Below are positions 9,618 through 18,094 of a stretch of DNA of 64,000 nucleotides, one piece after another; position 1 is the stretch's first letter; each line of letters opens with the position of its first letter. Location: the NCBI RefSeq assembly GCF_947500405.1, contig NZ_CANMRY010000002.1, forward strand, positions 372,001 to 436,000, read 5' to 3'. The notes below the pieces were generated by a model. It saw only the letters and a program-made list of their open reading frames with translations. It was not told where the DNA came from and did no database searches. The stretch is from an uncultured Maribacter sp. (GTDB lineage: Bacteria; Bacteroidota; Bacteroidia; Flavobacteriales; Flavobacteriaceae). The position numbers and the translations under genes are program-made.

Positions 9618-10790
9618 CTAGTCTTCTTTACACTCATCTGTAGCTAATTGTTCTTGGGTTGGATTGTAGCCGTTTCCGCCAACATAATACCTATCCACTT
9701 TTGGCACACCTTTTAATCCACAAAAATCAGTTAATAGGGTGTTTTCTCTTATTAGTATTCTTGCTTGAATTTCAGGAACATTCAAAAGACCATTTAAATT
9801 AGATAAAGAATCGTTTTTACCTATTCTCAAACTATTAATAGGAAATTTTATTTTAGCAAGACCATCTACATTTTTTAAAGAGGCATTAGCAAAAATCATT
9901 AAACTGGGGGATTCATAAATATCCCCTTGTCCATTTGTCCAAGTACTTATATCACTATAAATAGTTTCTAAGTTAGATAAACCGTTCAAATCAGGCAATA
10001 CATTGTTGGACATTATCTCTAATCTCGCCACTTTTTCTATTTTAGAAAGGCCGTCTATGTTTGTTAACAACTCATTGCTATAAATACTTAAACCACCACC
10101 TATAGATGTCAAGTTAGAGAGTTCATTTAAATTAATACAAGAACTAAAATACACTTGTAAGCTGCCTCCAACAGTAGAAAGATTTTCTAAGCCCGATAAG
10201 GTATGTAAATCTGGATTCCGATATGCATAAACTACATTACCGTCAGGCGAAGAGTGTTCTCCTATGCCAAAAAAACCTGTAACTTCTTTTAAATATTTTA
10301 ACGAACACAAATTATTTACGCCCGAAATTGTAATATCCCCAACAATCTTACTATAATTTTGAAGCCCAAAGGCATCTAGTTCCTCTTGGTTAGATATATT
10401 TAGATAACCTTCATATACCTTTTCTTCAACCGAGTCTTTTATACCTAAATCATCATTACTAATAACAATCTCTTTTGTTTGGTTTGAGACAAAGAGCCCC
10501 AACTCTCTTTTAATACTAAAATCTCTACAGTCATCTTTTATATACAGTTCTAGAAAAACAGGTTGTTGTTTTACTAACTTTAGAGATTTTTTTTCATCAA
10601 AGTCTGTACGATCTAATAAAAGTGTATTACCCTCAATATCTAATATTTTAAATTGAAAATTGGATAACTTGATGATACTTTCATTCTTAAAAATAACGCA
10701 CAATTCTATTTCTTGAGATACCGCTTCATCATTGTCGTTTTTACAACCGGCGAAAAGTAAAATGAATACAATTATTATTATCCTTTCCAT
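9618..10790 (-). CDS. Lipoprotein with receptor-L-like leucine-rich repeats
   Basis: A predicted outer-membrane or surface lipoprotein. From the ATG at 10790 the product is 390 residues, with signal MERIIIIVFILLFAGC and lipobox LFAGC, followed by an acidic KNDNDEA. An upstream in-frame ATG at 10823 would place extra charged residues before the signal, so I prefer the shorter start. Roughly residues 120-375 carry repeats of the form L-x-G-L-x-x-L with short beta strands (LSGLENLSTVGGSLQV, NIDGLSKIEKV, NVDGLAKIKF), as in receptor L-domain and BspA-like proteins. The function is unknown. Its place inside a polysaccharide cluster suggests a surface or glycan-binding role, which is inference. Confidence 0.75.
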   Translation of the reverse strand: MERIIIIVFILLFAGCKNDNDEAVSQEIELCVIFKNESIIKLSNFQFKILDIEGNTLLLDRTDFDEKKSLKLVKQQPVFLELYIKDDCRDFSIKRELGLFVSNQTKEIVISNDDLGIKDSVEEKVYEGYLNISNQEELDAFGLQNYSKIVGDITISGVNNLCSLKYLKEVTGFFGIGEHSSPDGNVVYAYRNPDLHTLSGLENLSTVGGSLQVYFSSCINLNELSNLTSIGGGLSIYSNELLTNIDGLSKIEKVARLEIMSNNVLPDLNGLSNLETIYSDISTWTNGQGDIYESPSLMIFANASLKNVDGLAKIKFPINSLRIGKNDSLSNLNGLLNVPEIQARILIRENTLLTDFCGLKGVPKVDRYYVGGNGYNPTQEQLATDECKED

Positions 10791-10843
10791 TTTTTGTAAG
10801 AAAATATTACATTTGTTTTCCATATAGTTATTGTAATAAATGA

Positions 10844-11800
10844 TTATTCCTTTTTATTTTCATAAAAAACGAAATAATCTATCAAGTCTGGTTCAGGATT
10901 TTCACAAAAAATTACTTTGGCTACCAATTCCGCAACAGATTCTTTACAGTGATATGGATCCTTAAATTTTTCTTTGTTCCTCGTTATTTGATTTGAAAAA
11001 TCAAAATCATATACTGATGCTAATCTTTTAATATCTTCTTTAAATTTTTCTTCTTCCTTTAATAATTTAAATTCATGAATTTTTTCTTGTAAAGAAGTAT
11101 GGGTTGGAGGGATAAAGAATTTTAGCTCAATCTTATTGTTTTTACAGTATTCGGCAATTTTTTTAAGTTCTAAGAAATAGCCTTGTGGATAGTTGTAAAT
11201 CCTATATGTATTATTAGCCGCAGAATTTAATTGGTATTGCCAAAATTCTTCTCTTGACATTTCTGGTATTCCTAAATCAAAAGAGGAATTTAATATAAGA
11301 TTCTTAATAATAAGACCTGTAGATTTAAATACAAATTTACTTGTGCCATATGATAAAAAATTATTTTTAAGATAAACTGCTTCAGAAACCCGATCCATAG
11401 CATTAACTTTATTATATAAATTAAAGTTTAGACCTATAACTACTTTCTCAAGTTTAGTTTCTTTTGTTGCTTCCCAAAATGTATTAATAATCTCTTGTAA
11501 TGTACCTCCGCCGAATGCCAGATTGGTAAATTCTTTACCGGCACATTCATTAATAAAATTAATATCTAAGTTGTTTGTTCTAGAATCTCCTAAAATTATA
11601 TTTTTTGTTGGTTTTTTTTTAAAAGCTAATAATTTAAATAAGGGGTAATTTAATTTAAATGAAATCTCTTTTTTTGTTTCTAAAGGAATGAAATTAGAAT
11701 TAGAAAAAAAGTTATATGGGTCAATTATTACCACTATAATTAAATATAAAAATAGTGGTATAAAAAAAACAATTATTTTCTTTACAAATTTTTTCATCAA
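10844..11800 (-). CDS. SGNH/DltD-AlgJ-like membrane-anchored O-acetylation protein
   Basis: A 318-residue protein with one N-terminal membrane helix (about residues 8-27, ending in IDPYNFF) and a large periplasmic domain. NIILGDSRTNNL (near residue 68) matches SGNH block I with the nucleophilic Ser, and DPYHCKES (near residue 280) supplies the Asp-x-x-His of block V. Close linkage to the MBOAT gene, with one gene between, matches alginate-type O-acetylation systems in which the MBOAT exports acetyl groups and a DltD/AlgJ/AlgX-like SGNH protein places them on the polymer. A second ATG at 11797 is equally possible. The family call is by motif and context. Confidence 0.75.
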   Translation of the reverse strand: MMKKFVKKIIVFFIPLFLYLIIVVIIDPYNFFSNSNFIPLETKKEISFKLNYPLFKLLAFKKKPTKNIILGDSRTNNLDINFINECAGKEFTNLAFGGGTLQEIINTFWEATKETKLEKVVIGLNFNLYNKVNAMDRVSEAVYLKNNFLSYGTSKFVFKSTGLIIKNLILNSSFDLGIPEMSREEFWQYQLNSAANNTYRIYNYPQGYFLELKKIAEYCKNNKIELKFFIPPTHTSLQEKIHEFKLLKEEEKFKEDIKRLASVYDFDFSNQITRNKEKFKDPYHCKESVAELVAKVIFCENPEPDLIDYFVFYENKKE

Positions 11801-11803
11801 GCT

Positions 11804-13936
11804 TTACTTTTCATTTATTTCTAATAACTTTTGAGCAACCCTTAAAAAATCTCTTTGATTAACGGGAGAAATAACATCATCTGTTACTTTACTATTTTTT
11901 AAATAGTTTATTTCTTGGATAATATTTTCTCTTATCTTTTTTGTTTTATCCTTATTAAAAGTAGCTAATGAATAGTCACATATTAAAGCCATTAATTTAT
12001 ATCTACTTTTAGTGGCCTTAAACCACATAATATCATTATTCATTCTTGCTCTAATATTTGGGTTTTTAACCTTTTCTAGTATGGAATTCCATTTTAGTTC
12101 AAGATTAGAATGAATTTTTATGGACTCATCTAATCCCATAAAATTAGCCTTTATAGTTGCATTTTTATCATTATAAAAACCATCAGGTAAGTCTTGTAAT
12201 CCTCCTTTTCTATAAAGAGGTATAAATTTAACTGCCTCTTCATCAGAATATGGTGGTACAGCCCAATACACTTTTTGAAATAGTACTGTATTTAAAGATT
12301 CTAATTCATAAATACTTTTGGCATTGCTAACCGAAAGCATCATTTCATCATATATAGTACTCCACTGAGTTGCCCATCTCCCATATTTACTTTTATAATA
12401 TTTTTTTGTTGTTCGTCTTGATATGGTTTCACTTTCTTCATCAAAAGATTTCCATGATAAATCAGAAATCAAGCTATTTGTTAGTTGTAAAGGGCCAGGG
12501 TTTGTTTTTATTGGGTGCATATATGCATATAAACCCGCACTATTCTTAAAAAAAAAATCAAAATTACTAGCAAAATTTACATGGTCAGTTAATGCTAATC
12601 CTGAATAATTACTTTTATTATTATAATCTACCACCCCAAAATTAAAATTTGCCTTTTCCTTCCATAGATTAATTGTACTATATATTCTTTTATTGGCTCC
12701 ACTTTCTGCCATTTTATAGTTAATTGCTGTGGTCCAATCTCTTGTGCTTGGATAAAATATATGTATATAATTTAGGTTTTCTAATTCTTTAACAACATCC
12801 ATATTCGTTGGAGGTTCCATTGTTAAGTGATATGAAATTCCCGCGAGAACAACTTTTCTAGATAGTCTTTTTTCTTGATAAGCCTTTGCTAGGTTTTTTG
12901 CTATAATAGAATAAAATTTTAACACAGTATCCGTAAAATTTCCTGTCGATTTAGCCAAGTCACTTTGGTCTAGTTTATCTCTTTTTTTATCTGCGGGCCA
13001 TATATTAAGAACATCAATGTTTTTTAAATCCCCGTCTATCAATCTATGAATCAATCTTTCAGAAAAATACTCTGCCATTTCTGGATTAGCGTAAGAAGGG
13101 TTAACATAATTTCCTTTACTAGATACTGGTATACGTTCTCCATTATATAATGAATACCAATCAGGGTGCTGTTCAAATAAATTTTTTTTTGAAAATTCTT
13201 CTTGAATCAAATTGTGTTCTCCTCCCCAAACTTTAACTCCTAATTTTTTAGAAAGATACTGGGGCATCTTACCAATAATATTAAATCTATTTCTGGCAAA
13301 CCACGTTATATATTCTGTAGGTAAATTTTTCTCAGAAAAGGTCCAGAAACCTCTTAAGCCCACAAATGGTTTTTCTATAGTTTTATAATAGTTCGGATTT
13401 TTTTTTATTTTTTTGGGTATTATAGTTTCTTCTGGACTATACCATGAAAATCCAATTTTTTTTAAAAAATCATATACTCCATAAAGAATTCCAATACGAC
13501 TATTTGCTGTAATGTAAATGTTTTTTTTATATGGGAATATTGCAAAACCTTGGTTACCTAAGGTCTCAAAATTTATTTTCCCTGCTATATTTTTATAATT
13601 TAAATTCAATTCTTCTCTGGAAAGAATAACTATATTATTCTTAGCAAAACTTTTCTTATAGTTAAATACATTAACCTCCTTATTTAACAAACGAAAATGA
13701 TCTTGAATCTCTTTTGCGGCATAAGCTAGTGTAATGCTTTTTGCTTTTTCTATGTCTTTATCCCAATCAATATTTTTTTGATCCTCTAAAGCTTCATTTA
13801 ATGATTTATAAGGGTGCAGATAAACTGATATATTCTTAAAAATAGACTCTGGCAAATCACTTTTTAATTCATTTGCATTAATTCTACTTCCCATAAAAAA
13901 GATGAATATGCATGCCAATATTTTTTTAAAACACAT
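11804..13936 (-). CDS. DUF4838 domain protein, glycoside-hydrolase-like, secreted
   Basis: A 710-residue protein with an N-terminal signal (KKILACIFIFFMGSRINA). Residues about 60-175 resemble the alpha-glucuronidase/GH20b N-terminal fold (ITLAYAAKEIQDHFRLL, then RIGILYGVYDFLKKIGFSWY). This is followed by a DUF4838-like barrel region (about 195-460: FWTFSEKNLPTEYITWFARN, VWGGEHNL, LNIWPADKK). The family is common in Bacteroidota glycan-degradation loci and usually not in assembly clusters. The SGNH gene begins 3 bp downstream and the MBOAT gene ends 12 bp upstream, so it seems co-expressed with O-acetylation. Enzyme activity is unproven. It might trim or bind the polymer. Confidence 0.8.
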   Translation of the reverse strand: MCFKKILACIFIFFMGSRINANELKSDLPESIFKNISVYLHPYKSLNEALEDQKNIDWDKDIEKAKSITLAYAAKEIQDHFRLLNKEVNVFNYKKSFAKNNIVILSREELNLNYKNIAGKINFETLGNQGFAIFPYKKNIYITANSRIGILYGVYDFLKKIGFSWYSPEETIIPKKIKKNPNYYKTIEKPFVGLRGFWTFSEKNLPTEYITWFARNRFNIIGKMPQYLSKKLGVKVWGGEHNLIQEEFSKKNLFEQHPDWYSLYNGERIPVSSKGNYVNPSYANPEMAEYFSERLIHRLIDGDLKNIDVLNIWPADKKRDKLDQSDLAKSTGNFTDTVLKFYSIIAKNLAKAYQEKRLSRKVVLAGISYHLTMEPPTNMDVVKELENLNYIHIFYPSTRDWTTAINYKMAESGANKRIYSTINLWKEKANFNFGVVDYNNKSNYSGLALTDHVNFASNFDFFFKNSAGLYAYMHPIKTNPGPLQLTNSLISDLSWKSFDEESETISRRTTKKYYKSKYGRWATQWSTIYDEMMLSVSNAKSIYELESLNTVLFQKVYWAVPPYSDEEAVKFIPLYRKGGLQDLPDGFYNDKNATIKANFMGLDESIKIHSNLELKWNSILEKVKNPNIRARMNNDIMWFKATKSRYKLMALICDYSLATFNKDKTKKIRENIIQEINYLKNSKVTDDVISPVNQRDFLRVAQKLLEINEK

Positions 13937-13948
13937 GAGTATCTAATT

Positions 13949-15412
13949 TTAAAATTGAAAATAAATAAAGTCTTGCTGACTAGCACCAAACCAAAAAATT
14001 GTAAAACCAATGATATAATAAAAGCTTAATCTAAGCATTTTATTAGTCTTATGCTCATCAATTTGGAGTGCATGCTGCTTAGTTCTTTGTAACCATTCAA
14101 CTAAAATAAATACTATTAATATTAGTATATAGTATATAATATGAGCCCCGTCACTAATATGTTTTAAATCCTGAGGTGAAGGTTTAAATAAACTCATAGA
14201 AAACATATTTAACAAATAGTCAAGTGCAGTAGCAACATTTTTTGCTCTAAAAAAAACCCACGCAATTATAGTAAGAACAAAAGTTGTTGAGATTTGAAAT
14301 ACAGTCTTTAATTCTGGAAATAATTTTCTTGAATCTATCGTATTGATATTCTTTCTGTTTTTATCGCGTAATAATAATGGTAAAAAATAACATGCATTTA
14401 AAAAACCCCAAACTATAAAAGTCCAATTAGCGCCATGCCAAAAACCACTTACTATAAAAATTATAAATGTATTTCTAACTTTCATCCAAGTTCCTCCTAT
14501 ACTACCTCCCAAAGGAATATAAACATAATCTCTAAACCAAGTGGATAATGAAATATGCCACCTCCTCCAGAACTCAGCAATATCTCTTGAAAAATAAGGG
14601 AATGCGAAATTTTGCTTCAAATTAAATCCAAACAATCTAGAGGTTCCAATTGCAATGTCTGAGTATCCTGAAAAATCTCCATAAATTTGAAATGCAAAAA
14701 AAACTGCCCCTAAAAACAATGTATTCCCTGAATATTCAGGATAATTTTCAAATATTAAATTTACATATATAGCAGCATTATCGGCAATAACAATTTTTTT
14801 AAGTAAGCCCCATAAAATTTGACGCATTCCATCTACAGCAGCATCATAACTAAATATGCGCTTCTTATAAAATTGTGGTAATAAATTGCTAGCTCTTTCT
14901 ATTGGACCAGCAACTAATTGAGGAAAAAAACTAACAAAAGCTGTAAATGCTACAAAGTCTTTAGTAGGCTCAAGGTTTTTTCTATAAACATCAATTGTAT
15001 AACTTAGTGTTTGGAAAGTATAAAAGCTAATCCCTACAGGTAAAATTATTGAAAGAGAACTAGTTTTTAATAGAATACCAAATAGGCTAAACGCATCAAT
15101 AAAATTCTCTAAGAAAAAATTATAGTACTTAAAAAAACCTAAAAAACCTAAATTTACTATAATACTAATCCAAAGTAAAGTCTTCCTTTTTAGGATATTA
15201 TTTTCTTTTTGTAGCAGAATTCCAACTGAATAATCAACAATAGTACTAAATAAAATTAATGACAAAAATCTCCAATCCCACCATCCATAAAAAAAATAAC
15301 TAGCAACAACTATTAATAAGTTCTGAAGTTTTAAACTTTTATTAATTACAAACCAATATAAAACAAAAACTATTGGAAGAAATATAGCAAAATCAATAGA
15401 GTTAAATAACAT
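13949..15412 (-). CDS. MBOAT family O-acyltransferase (AlgI/DltB type)
   Basis: A polytopic inner-membrane acyltransferase of 487 residues. It carries the MBOAT signatures FPQLVAGPIERASNLLPQF, FWRRWHISLSTWFRDYVYIP and SGFWHGANWTFIVWG, the last holding the active-site His. AlgI-like proteins move acetyl groups across the membrane for polysaccharide O-acetylation with an SGNH partner, which is encoded two genes downstream. The length is normal for the family. It starts at an ATG at 15412, 50 bp after the hisF2-like stop. The expected outcome is O-acetylation of the polymer made by this cluster. Confidence 0.93.
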   Translation of the reverse strand: MLFNSIDFAIFLPIVFVLYWFVINKSLKLQNLLIVVASYFFYGWWDWRFLSLILFSTIVDYSVGILLQKENNILKRKTLLWISIIVNLGFLGFFKYYNFFLENFIDAFSLFGILLKTSSLSIILPVGISFYTFQTLSYTIDVYRKNLEPTKDFVAFTAFVSFFPQLVAGPIERASNLLPQFYKKRIFSYDAAVDGMRQILWGLLKKIVIADNAAIYVNLIFENYPEYSGNTLFLGAVFFAFQIYGDFSGYSDIAIGTSRLFGFNLKQNFAFPYFSRDIAEFWRRWHISLSTWFRDYVYIPLGGSIGGTWMKVRNTFIIFIVSGFWHGANWTFIVWGFLNACYFLPLLLRDKNRKNINTIDSRKLFPELKTVFQISTTFVLTIIAWVFFRAKNVATALDYLLNMFSMSLFKPSPQDLKHISDGAHIIYYILILIVFILVEWLQRTKQHALQIDEHKTNKMLRLSFYYIIGFTIFWFGASQQDFIYFQF

Positions 15413-15462
15413 AATATTCTGTTTATTCTTATTAAGAATACATTAAAACACTTATTAATAAA

Positions 15463-16227
15463 TTATTTCAATAAATCTTTAATTTCTGCTTTATTTGGGT
15501 AATTTATTAAAACTGCTTTATATTTACCTTTAAATACAAATAAACTTCCGGCTGCAACCCCAATAACATTATACTTTTTGATTACTTCTTTAATGTGATC
15601 TAAGTTCCCAACACCTCCTAAAACTGTCATAGGAATATTAATCGAAGATCTAATTAATTCTATTAATTTTAAATCATAGCCTTTCATCATACCATCATTA
15701 TCAATAGAATTAATTACTATTTCTCCTACTCCTAATTTTTCAAACTGTACAGCTAATTCCTTTGGACTCTTCCCGGTTGATTTGGTTCCATTATGAGTGT
15801 AAACTTGATATTTTCCTAGAAACACTTTTTTCTTTACATCCAAAACAACAATAACACTTTGCACTCCTACAGCTTTTGCAATATCTACAACAAGTTTTGG
15901 ATTATTAATTACAGCTGAACTAAGCGCTACTTTTTCTGCTCCAAGATGAATAATTTTTTTAGCCTGCTCTACTGTATTAACACCACCTCCATAACATAGT
16001 GGCATCCTAGACTCATTTGCTAAATTTTGAATCATTTTAAAATCTGGTTCTCTTTTTTCTTTAGTAGCGTCAATATCCAAGATTATTAATTCATCTACTT
16101 CTTTTTCATTAAAAATCTTAACAGCATTAATTGGATCCCCTACATACTTTGACTCTTTAAATTGAACTGTTTTTACTAGTCCTTTATTTCTTACTAATAA
16201 GCAAGGAATTATTCGTGATCTTAACAT
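15463..16227 (-). CDS. hisF2: HisF2-type cyclase subunit of the acetamidino-sugar amidotransferase
   Basis: A 254-residue (beta/alpha)8 HisF homologue. The HisF catalytic Asp11 is replaced by Leu (IIPCLLVRNKG, Leu11), while Asp130 is kept (SVIVVLDVKKK). This pattern separates it from histidine-pathway HisF and fits the AglZ/HisF2 group, which works with HisH2 and WbpG to form an acetamidino group on a uronic acid. The stop of hisH2 is 3 bp upstream, so hisF2 is translated in the same unit. It is unlikely to serve histidine synthesis. Confidence 0.9.
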   Translation of the reverse strand: MLRSRIIPCLLVRNKGLVKTVQFKESKYVGDPINAVKIFNEKEVDELIILDIDATKEKREPDFKMIQNLANESRMPLCYGGGVNTVEQAKKIIHLGAEKVALSSAVINNPKLVVDIAKAVGVQSVIVVLDVKKKVFLGKYQVYTHNGTKSTGKSPKELAVQFEKLGVGEIVINSIDNDGMMKGYDLKLIELIRSSINIPMTVLGGVGNLDHIKEVIKKYNVIGVAAGSLFVFKGKYKAVLINYPNKAEIKDLLK

Positions 16228-16230
16228 AAA

Positions 16231-16845
16231 TTATAAGTTAGCAAAGTTTTTAAACAACTGAATACCATTACTATGGCTTTTTTCGGGATGAAATTGCATA
16301 CCAAAAACATTATCATAATTTACAGCAGAAGAAAACTGATTTCCATAATTTGTAGTAGCTAAAGTGTCTTCTTTAGATAAACAGGAAAAATAATATGTAT
16401 GAAGAAAATAAAATCCTTTTTCAAAATCAATATTATTAAAAATTTCATGATTTCGTATAGGGTTAATTGAATTCCAACCAAGGTGCGGTAAGTATGGTTT
16501 TTCTGTAAATGTATTAATATCAAATTTTTTAACCTCAGCATCAATATATCCTAAACCATCCAATATGCCTTCCTCGCTCTTTTTTGCCAATATTTGCATC
16601 CCAACACAAATTCCAATAACAGGCGTTTTTTCTTCTATAACAAGCCTGTCTAGTTCTTTTTTAAATCCTGATTTTATAAGTTGATCCATGGTTTCATCAA
16701 AAGCTCCTACGCCTGGTAAAATTAATTTGGTAGCATCTTTTAATTCCTCTGGAGTATTAGCAACAAAACAATCTATGTTTAATTGTTTATAAATGTTTAA
16801 TATTGCTTGTATATTCCCCGAACCGTAATTTACAATCTTTATCAT
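16231..16845 (-). CDS. hisH2: HisH2-type glutamine amidotransferase
   Basis: A 204-residue class I glutamine amidotransferase that releases ammonia from glutamine. The nucleophile elbow is GICVGMQ with Cys80, and the C-terminal MQFHPEKS gives His186 and Glu188. The N-terminus MIKIVNYGSGN matches the HisH family. It overlaps wbpG by 4 bp (ATGA) and is 3 bp from hisF2. The trio is known from Pseudomonas aeruginosa O5, where HisH2/HisF2 feed ammonia to WbpG. The context decides against a role in histidine synthesis, since no other his genes are nearby. Confidence 0.92.
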   Translation of the reverse strand: MIKIVNYGSGNIQAILNIYKQLNIDCFVANTPEELKDATKLILPGVGAFDETMDQLIKSGFKKELDRLVIEEKTPVIGICVGMQILAKKSEEGILDGLGYIDAEVKKFDINTFTEKPYLPHLGWNSINPIRNHEIFNNIDFEKGFYFLHTYYFSCLSKEDTLATTNYGNQFSSAVNYDNVFGMQFHPEKSHSNGIQLFKNFANL

Positions 16846-17978
16846 CTTTTTCCTCCTCTTTCTAATCCAATTAAACGCATCATTTTAGCCCCAATATTAT
16901 ATATACTATCCTGAGACTTATAGTCCTTATACGTTTTATTGGGTGCGTCCATGTAACCCTGCAACTCTTCTACAGTTATTCCTAACTTATTTGCTATAAA
17001 CTCAAAATCTTGAGCAATTGATTCTGGATTATATGCCGGTTTTTTTAATTCTTCTAAAGCATTTTCTCTAGTCATTTGATTAGTTAATATTAAGCTAGAG
17101 AATTGCACTTTTCTAGTATCATAACCAAATTTTTTAGGAAGCCAATAGGCCTCATAAAATCTAGTAAAACGAGATTCAAAATGTTTTTGTGGATATTCTT
17201 GATAACCATATTTATCTACTAATAGTTGCATGGCTTCATCTTTATGGTATGGAATGTAATCTAAAGGTCTTATAAGCTTAATCTTTTTTATATATGGCAA
17301 ATACACCTTATGCCACAAAATGTTAGTTACAGGGTAGTCTTTTAGCGTTCCTTTACCATGTTTTTTATAAATATCTTTTAATTGAATAGAGTCTGATTGG
17401 TAATACATCCACTCCAAAGGATTCCTTACACATTCTGTTGAATAATTTCCTCCTGTAAGTATGTATTTAATCTTATGTTTTGATGCAAATTTATACATTG
17501 TAGCAAAAAAAGCATGATCCTGTGGTGTATCTATATGGGATACTCCTGATTTAAAAAATGCTAATTGTAAATCTTTAATTTCTTCCCAATTTATTACTTC
17601 TGTATATAAGTCTAAACCTAAACAATCTACCAATCTTTCAATATTATTTACAGCAATTTGTGAATTCCAACCTGCATCTACATGAAATACAAGTGGTCTT
17701 AATCCGTATTTTTCTTTCATAGCATATAATAGATACGAACTATCTATTCCGCCACTCATTCCCATTAAGCAATCAAAATCTTTATCCTCTCCTTCTTTTT
17801 TTATTTTGGCTATTATATTTTTCAACTTGGTATCTCCTCTTTCATCTGTATGCCAATTTGGTAAAATATCTTTATAATACGTGTTACAGTGGTCACATAC
17901 CCCTTTTTCATCAAAAGAAATTTTTGAATCTGTAGTGTCCATGACACAATTTGAACAAATTTGATATTCTCTACTCAT
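16842..17978 (-). CDS. wbpG: N-acetyl sugar amidotransferase, WbpG/PseA family
   Basis: Activates a sugar N-acetyl group with ATP and replaces its oxygen by nitrogen to give acetamidino. The 378-residue protein has a zinc-type cysteine set (Cys8, Cys11, Cys28, Cys31: CSNCVMD and CDHC) and a PP-loop SGGIDSS near residue 75, with GGNYSTECVRNPLEW and a long C-terminal region typical of WbpG/WbuX. It starts the wbpG-hisH2-hisF2 unit, which overlaps by ATGA. Together with the Wbp sugar genes it points to 2-acetamido-3-acetamidino-mannuronic acid. A legionaminic or pseudaminic acid substrate is unlikely, because no such synthase is in the cluster. Confidence 0.9.
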   Translation of the reverse strand: MSREYQICSNCVMDTTDSKISFDEKGVCDHCNTYYKDILPNWHTDERGDTKLKNIIAKIKKEGEDKDFDCLMGMSGGIDSSYLLYAMKEKYGLRPLVFHVDAGWNSQIAVNNIERLVDCLGLDLYTEVINWEEIKDLQLAFFKSGVSHIDTPQDHAFFATMYKFASKHKIKYILTGGNYSTECVRNPLEWMYYQSDSIQLKDIYKKHGKGTLKDYPVTNILWHKVYLPYIKKIKLIRPLDYIPYHKDEAMQLLVDKYGYQEYPQKHFESRFTRFYEAYWLPKKFGYDTRKVQFSSLILTNQMTRENALEELKKPAYNPESIAQDFEFIANKLGITVEELQGYMDAPNKTYKDYKSQDSIYNIGAKMMRLIGLERGGKR

Positions 17979-18022
17979 TATTTTACCTTAAAAGTTATAG
18001 TCTACTTCTTTGTTTTTATAAC

Positions 18023-18094
18023 AAAAATAAGATTATTATATTAAGATTATTATATTAAAAAAATGATCTTAAGATCTAAATTAATCTTATTTTT
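18023..18094 (-). repeat. 14-bp perfect tandem duplication inside a 13-bp inverted repeat
   Basis: AAGATTATTATATT occurs twice back to back at 18029-18056. Around it, a 13-bp arm at 18023-18035 is the exact reverse complement of 18082-18094, which overlaps the stop of the glycosyltransferase gene. The loop also contains the 12-bp palindrome GATCTTAAGATC at 18065-18076. On the minus strand the second arm ends in a short T run, so this may act as a weak terminator or mRNA-stabilising hairpin between two cluster segments. Confidence 0.5.

Noticed and set aside
16359..16544. Minus-strand open frame inside hisH2 in another frame
   Set aside because: hisH2 has all catalytic residues and tight operon spacing; the alternative frame has no features.
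17188..17196. TGTGGATAT, similar to a DnaA box
   Set aside because: A single mismatched match inside wbpG with no cluster of boxes nearby. I do not claim oriC in this window, only proximity from the parS sites.
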